DNA of 64,000 nt from Myrica gale (taxonomy: Eukaryota > Streptophyta > Magnoliopsida > Fagales > Myricaceae): the NCBI GenBank assembly GCA_963930655.1, contig OZ005604.1, positions 7,450,001 through 7,514,000 on the forward strand. Direction: 5' to 3'. The notes below the pieces were generated by a model. The model saw only the letters and a list, made by a program, of their open reading frames with translations, made no database searches and was not told where the DNA came from. Position 1 is the stretch's first letter. Every line of letters begins with the position of its first letter. Below are positions 58,741 to 64,000 of the stretch, piece after piece. The position numbers and the translations under genes were made by a program.

Positions 58741-60117
58741 TGGGTGACAAAATTTTCAACCCAATTTTTGGTATGTTTGAAAAATCTTATGGAGCAAAAA
58801 AAAATAAAGGGAGACTATTTTTCAACCCAATGTTTGGTAGTTACTGTACTCATTGGACTTCTTTCATTCCCTATATTGGCTATATTTGGTCGTTTGTCTA
58901 TTTTTCTTAAAGACAGGACCTAGAGTCGCTATTCATGTTGTTTTGCCCGATTCACTTTTCAATGGTCGTGTGCATTGTTAAAGGCCCGATGACTTATAGG
59001 TTCTTTTTTCAAACACAAGATTTTAGATATTCTTTATCTTTTGTTTGAGAGAGGTAATGATATATAATATCATAATCAATCTATAAAATTTGATATGATA
59101 TTATCATGATATCAAATATATAGTTTTAATGTGAGATATTATCAAGATCTCAAATATTCAAGTTTAAAAATATAGTGTTACGTACCCATTTTGTCCCTAG
59201 GTTTTGATCTGTTTTAACAAATCGTCCTTTGGCCTTCAAATTGATCATAGTGGTCCCTGTGTTTATAATTTTGGTCAAGAAGACCATCTCTTAAAATTTT
59301 ATTCTCAAAGTTAATATTTCACACATTTTGCGTGTTATCCAAAACTAAAATCAGATTTTTTAAAGATTTTTTCTTAATCTTTATTTTTAAAATAATATAA
59401 GAATTTAGTTTGTTTTATTAAAAAAACAAAAAGTAGGGAAAAAAACTTAAAGAACTTATAAGTTACATCATTTTAGTTTTAGATGACATGTGTGAACTTA
59501 TAATTGAATTGATGTGTGAATCATTAGCCTTATGGATAGAAGTTAAATGATAATGACTTGTTTGATAAAAATTACAAACTCAAGGACTAGCTTTATGATT
59601 AATTTAAAAATCGAAAGACGATTTTTTAAAAGGGATCAAACCTAGGGACTAAATGAGTACATAACCTTTAAATATAAAAATGATATTTCAATTATGTTTT
59701 GTATTTTCTCAGACCTTTGACTTGTAATTTGTATGAACTCATAATACAAAATAAAATCACAAAGAGTTTTTATAGTGGATGTATATCTTATAGACCAAAT
59801 CACTTATATATTTGTTTCTTTTTACTCTTTCTGCTCTCCACTCCATGTTATCTTCCATTACGTTTATCTTTTTTGTCAGATACTTGAGTGGCAAGTAATG
59901 TCATGATTCTTTGAATGCTAGATATGAAAAATACATATGCATGGTATTGCATGTACAAATTTGTAATATTATATTTTGTACAAATTAGTTGGACAACTGT
60001 CATTATAATGAGAGCTTTAGTTTATTATACGCTATATGTCAAAATTGTAAACATACAGATTTTAATGAGAATATTTTTTCTCTGTCCGTCTCTCTTTCTC
60101 TCTTTCGTGTGACTGTT
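58741..60117. other. Decayed transposon sequence and MITE family 3 copy
   Basis: No gene seen. A MITE family 3 copy fills 59173-59670: TTACGTACCCATTTTGTCCC at the left is mirrored by CTAAATGAGTACATAA at the right. The rest is AT-rich. Confidence 0.5.
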
Positions 60118-60530
60118 GAATGGGGTAACATATATTACGGGTGAATTACAAGTATCAATGAGTTAAATTATTTTGATAAGGAGCGTTTTGTACTATTCAA
60201 ATGTGATTGGATTGACACAACAATTGGTAGGGGATATATAAAGTTCATGAGTTTGGATTCGAACTTGTTAATTTTTCGCTTTTAGTGGGTACTGGAGAGC
60301 GATTAAGCGATGATACATTCATCTTGGCATCACAAGCATCTTAAGTATACTACGTATCTGATGAAAGACATCCAAATTGGGAAGTAGTTGTGAAGACTAC
60401 ACCAAGAGATGTGTTTGATGCTGGTAATGGTGAGATGTTTGATGACGAGGTGGATGACTATTGTGAGAATGAGCCTTACAATTTCAACATTGAGCAAGTT
60501 CCTGAGAATGTACAAAATGATTTGGTATGA
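60118..60530 (+). pseudogene. CACTA TNP2-type transposase, C-terminal remnant
   Basis: ERFVLFKCDWIDTTIGRGYI (60179-60238) continues, after a frame change near 60285, as LVGTGERLSDDTFILASQAS. A TAA stop follows where the family has a sense codon, then VYYVSDERHPNWEVVVKTTP and RDVFDA. This is the DUF4216 region and tail of plant En/Spm TNP2-like transposases. The catalytic core lies upstream in intact elements and is absent. It is immediately followed by the second transposase gene, as in complete CACTA elements. Confidence 0.85.
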
Positions 60531-60859
60531 AAGAAATAGATATACCTCAGGACGTACCGATGGTATGTGAATTTCATGATCTGTTTAGCAAGTCAATTAT
60601 CTCTCTGTTTAATACATTTCTTTTGGACATGCATTACAATCTAGTTGGAATTATGCTATATTGGTGTTTGTTTTTTTTAAGCATATGTTTTGTTTTGAGG
60701 TTGAATTTTACATTGAAATCACTGTCATGCATGACTAAATCAAATATGAAAGTGTTAGTAAGCTAGCATAAAAATCCAGCAAAAGAAATGGGTCTAGGAT
60801 ATGGTCTGTTGTATTTTGATTTTCGAATATCGATTACTACAATTTCTCGTGTAGGTACA

Positions 60860-62750
60860 ATGACGAGGAAAAGGTTCAGAACTATATCCTCATCATCACA
60901 GCAAGCTACTCAAGTTACGCCATCATCGCAGCAAGTTACGCCACCATCGCAACAATCTACTATGCCATCGTTTCAAAAGATGAACCTTCGAACGATGGCA
61001 AAACACTTGGTATGTTAATAACCAAAATATTGACAATTTTAGTTATTTGTTGGTGAATTTAATTTCACATGTTAAATGTGCAGATAATACTCGAGTTCGT
61101 AAAGCGCGTGGTGGGATACACATGACTGAGGTGTGGAATTTAAAACAAGGCAGATGGATTCCCATCCAGTTCAATGAGAATGGGCAGCCACTAGGTACTG
61201 AAGGTGGCATTTTTGCCCAATTCACCGGCAGTGTTGCCCGTGTTCCTAATGAAATCTCCCTAGATGCTGTAGATTGGCGTAGAGTCCCTACGACAATAAG
61301 AAAGGATTGTTGGACTATTATGACGGTATACATTATTTTATATAAGCACTTGAAATACACTTATATAAGTTTAATAATTTATACACTTAACTCTTGGGGT
61401 ATATTTTGCAGAAGCGATTTAGAATCCCTTAGGGTCCATTGGGTATCTAGTGAAACATTGGTTCCTCAAAGATCTGGGTAAAAAATGGAGGAACTACAAA
61501 TGTAGTTTGAAGACTAAATATTTCAATGCGGCCTTTAAGCCTCCATATGTGAAAAGTACAGCTCCAACAGATGTTAATTTGGAGCAATTTTGCAAGATAG
61601 TCAATTTTTGGTATGCTGAAGCAGGACTGGTATGATATTATTTCTTTATATTATGTATTTCATGAATATAGCTTATTATTCATTTATAAGGTCTGGGTAT
61701 TAACGTAGCATCGAAGTGAAGACGTCGGTGCACACTGCAGGATCTCGGAGCTTTGCACGTCATTCTGGTGAGATGGTACATAGTACTCAATTAGTTTGTT
61801 TACTTATATGGTTGTTATTATTAGGATTCTTATATGTAATTTACAATTTCATCATTCGATATGGTGTTTGTGATGCAGGAAAAAGATAAACAAGCTATAA
61901 TTGATCTAACAGAGTTATATAAAGCGGTCCATTCACGTTTTGATGGGTCTCCAATGAATCCGGATGTAGCAGAAAAAATAGTATGTCACAATTACATCAA
62001 TTTTGATTTGGATGTGCAAATGACCAATCATAATTTAACTGTATGTTCTTTTCTTTCAGAGGCGAATGAAGGAGATTCAAGTGAATGATCCAACAATTTC
62101 ACAAGCCTTTAGCCAATCTAGAATGATTGCTCTAGAACGACATAGTCGCATTCGCGACGTTGGACTAGGACCAACTCCTTCATCTCATCCAACCAACACC
62201 AGCAAAATATCCACTCAGCCTGCATCCTCTAATAACGAGGAAATGTTGTGTATTAGAGATAAAATGAAGACTATAGAGTCTACAATTTCATCGCTTCAAT
62301 CTACAATCCAAATGATGGCTAAAGCCTGGGTAGAAATTTAGTTACATACCCTCACATAATAAATATCTATTCTATTTATGTATTTTCCTAGTTAATTGTT
62401 TGTTTAACTTTGTAGAAGCAACGTGAAAACCAAAATGTTGTCAACTCTAATCCCGACCGGGTTCCACCATCAATTCATAGATCATCTCATGCAAGCCGAA
62501 AAACTTTTCATGGTAAGATACTACCATAAATGAAGACTGCCATTAATTTGATTTTAAGTGTGTACTAAGCTCTTGTGTTTGTATTTATTTATTTTTATCT
62601 TTGTTCATTTCATTACTGTTTGTTAATTTTCCAATATTGCAATTGTAGACAATGTTGATGGTGAGGGTAATGGTACTGGTGGTAATATAGATGTGCAGAT
62701 AGTGCTGAAGCAGATGGTGCTAGTGCAGGTGCTGAAGCTGCTACTTTTTA
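60860..62750 (+). pseudogene. CACTA TNP1-like gene (plant Transposase_24 family), degenerate
   Basis: Exon 1 (60860-61009) opens MTRKRFRTISSSSQQATQVT. Exon 2 (to 61325) reads RKARGGIHMTEVWNLKQGRW, later AQFTGSVARVPNEISLDAVD. Exon 3 (61412-61629) reads KRFRIP, then, after a one-base loss near 61430, LVKHWFLKDLGKKWRNYKCS and ..FCKIVNFWYAEAGL. Later exons give TAGSRSFARHSGEM, DLTELYKAVHSRFDGSPMNP, ERHSRIRDVGLGPTP and a helical tail, IRDKMKTIESTISSLQSTIQ. These are the blocks of the plant En/Spm family PF03004, the accessory DNA-binding protein (TNPA-like) that binds subterminal repeats. The frameshift, and an exon 1/2 phase that does not fit, mark it as dead or nearly so. Confidence 0.85.
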
Positions 62751-63019
62751 GACTACTGAGAAACTTTTATAACTTATTTATGTTTGTTGCAAATCTTGTA
62801 AGATGTGGTTATTTAGTCAATGATAAAATATATTTTTGTTTTATTACAATTTTCTCTTTTTGTATCAACAAATTAAAATCTATAATAAAATTTTTATTAC
62901 AGGAAAATATAGAAAAAATGCAGATTTTTACACATGTATCTATTACAACCTTTTCAAACCTAATATAGTGGCGTTCTAGAACATTGGATGAAAATAAAAA
63001 ATAAAAATAAAAGCTAAAA

Positions 63020-63090
63020 ATAAAACGCTGGTATTGACCTTTAGCGGCGGTAGCAAAAACGTTGCTATAGGTGTTTAAACGCATACCAAA
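63020..63090 (+). mobile_element. CACTA subterminal repeat piece, Pack-CACTA 1 family
   Basis: TTTAGCGGCGGTAGCAAAAA and CGTTGCTATAGG, 3' of the transposase remnants, are the same units as in 10118-10510 and 13565-13790. The terminal GTAGTG of this family does not follow, so the right end is lost. Confidence 0.7.
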
Positions 63091-63129
63091 ATTTATTTTA
63101 CTAAATTCCAAAAAGTAGTTTTTTATTTT

Positions 63130-63839
63130 TTAAAGCTTTTCTAGATATTTATGGACTTTTGTAAATATTCTGAATCTTTTTTTAAAGCTTTTCTAGAAGA
63201 CTCTGGTAGGTTTAATCCGACAAATAGGGCGTCCGTGCGGGATCCATACATGTTCGAACAGCTCTCAACGGTTAAATTCACACGTGGCCCAATCAAATTG
63301 AACGTCATTAAATATGCTAGATTTGAAAATCTTTTAGAACTTACATCGTCCGGACGGTTTTCCTGGTCTGGATAGTTTGACATCACGTGTGTGAAATTCT
63401 GCAACGTGGAACCACACGATTAGTGGAAGATTCATACATGTGCGGACATGTCTTCAGCGTCCGGACGATATTCACTATTCAGAAGTTTTCAAAATGACGT
63501 CCGGACGGACCTGTAAAATTTGTGACGATTTTGATCGTCACTCTGTTATGAAGATTTTGATTTTGTCACCCAGATAAGCGTCCAAATGGTTTGTAAATAT
63601 TGGTCAGGAAGGATATTAAGTATTTGTGATGATTTTTATCGTTACTCATTCTCGACGAGATGTATGTTGTCACACCACAGATCCATTTGAAAGGTGTTGG
63701 GACTTGTCCGGACAAATTTGGCGTTTTTAGATAATTTTCGGTGAAAAATTAATGTTTTGTTAGGAAAATGCTACTTTAAGTGACAAAATGTGGTTTGACA
63801 CCTAAAATTTTGTCGCCACAAGCTTAATTTCTTGTAGTG
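63130..63839 (+). mobile_element. CACTA 3' terminus (GTGAC/CGGAC subfamily)
   Basis: TTTCTTGTAGTG ends at 63839. Upstream lie GTGACGATTTTGATCGTCAC (63521-63540, palindromic), several TCCGGACG units (about 63349-63502), TTGTCCGGACAA near 63705 and GTGACAAAATGTGG at 63781. The ORFs 63141-63404 and 63151-63375 are by-products. The left end may be 56312, but the flanking triplets differ (AAT against AAA). Confidence 0.55.
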
Positions 63840-64000
63840 AAACGTCTCTAGCGTGTTATTCGGAAAACAACTGAAGAGATCATAGATCAGAGACATGATT
63901 TTCATTAAATTAATGGGTTCTCGATCTTGCTAGTATATAAATTATATAAATATTAAGGTAACGTGTTGCATGCTCCTATGTTTTCCAAAGCAGCTAGAGA
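63840..64000. other. Window end, nothing recognised
   Basis: AT-rich sequence without a gene or repeat I can name. Confidence 0.5.

Noticed and set aside
56312-63839. One continuous CACTA element between these ends
   Set aside because: The termini are only partly alike and flanking triplets differ (AAT against AAA), so I did not call it as a single element.
1-64000. CRISPR arrays, bacterial operons, organelle insertions
   Set aside because: No regularly spaced identical repeats, no ribosome-binding-site-led gene strings, and no recognisable plastid or mitochondrial genes; the window is plant nuclear DNA.

Overview
The window is plant nuclear DNA, almost certainly from a (probably woody) eudicot. 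Introns are GT-AG, the background is AT-rich, and the recognisable genes are plant families: an ELF4-like clock gene, a TT2-type R2R3-MYB, FAF, UP3-type A/B-barrel, HD-ZIP III, RAP2.4-type ERF, ENT and NOT1. Transposons and their debris fill most of the rest. I cannot name the species. Nothing bacterial, viral or organellar was recognised.

Only two genes look fully intact: the ELF4-like gene (26.3-27.9 kb, minus, with a 5'UTR intron) and the three-exon TT2-like MYB (53.66-55.07 kb, plus). A FAF-domain ORF (34.4-34.9 kb, minus) is open but may lack its true start. The UP3-type gene (33.1-33.8 kb) is complete except for one apparent extra C in a C-run. An intron-containing RPS3 copy (5.0-7.4 kb, minus) keeps its exon order and promoter-type motifs but is broken by a lost acceptor and several indels. 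An HD-ZIP III exon 1 (35.25 kb) has lost part of its homeodomain. At 38.9-40.4 kb a disrupted unknown gene is followed by partial second copies of FAF and UP3.

Layout: 1-2.8 kb, gypsy-like LTR remnant. 5-7.4 kb, RPS3 pseudogene. 7.76-8.89 kb, Harbinger-like element with a GC-rich foldback. 10.1-13.8 kb, CACTA element carrying NOT1 exons. 15.3-17.6 kb, LINE-like insertion with a 17-bp target duplication and an LTR inside it. 18.5-19.3 kb, tandem duplication. 20.4-22.1 kb, copia-type LTR and hAT transposase remnant. 23.5-23.8 kb, small hAT element. 26-28 kb, ELF4-like. 33-40.4 kb, rearranged UP3/FAF/HD-ZIP cluster with a large inverted repeat. 40.9-45.3 kb, LTR, MITEs and an orphan CACTA end. 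46.0-49.9 kb, second gene-carrying CACTA (ENT plus ERF fragments). 53.6-55.1 kb, MYB. 55.3-63.9 kb, nested LTRs and decayed CACTA sequence, including TNP2-like and TNP1-like transposase remnants.

The main theme is gene-fragment capture. Two CACTA elements with matching terminal repeats and perfect 3-bp target duplications carry exon-intron pieces of three unrelated host genes. A decayed transposase source whose subterminal repeats match the first element lies in the same window. The genes do not form a pathway; they are separate loci in a transposon-rich region.
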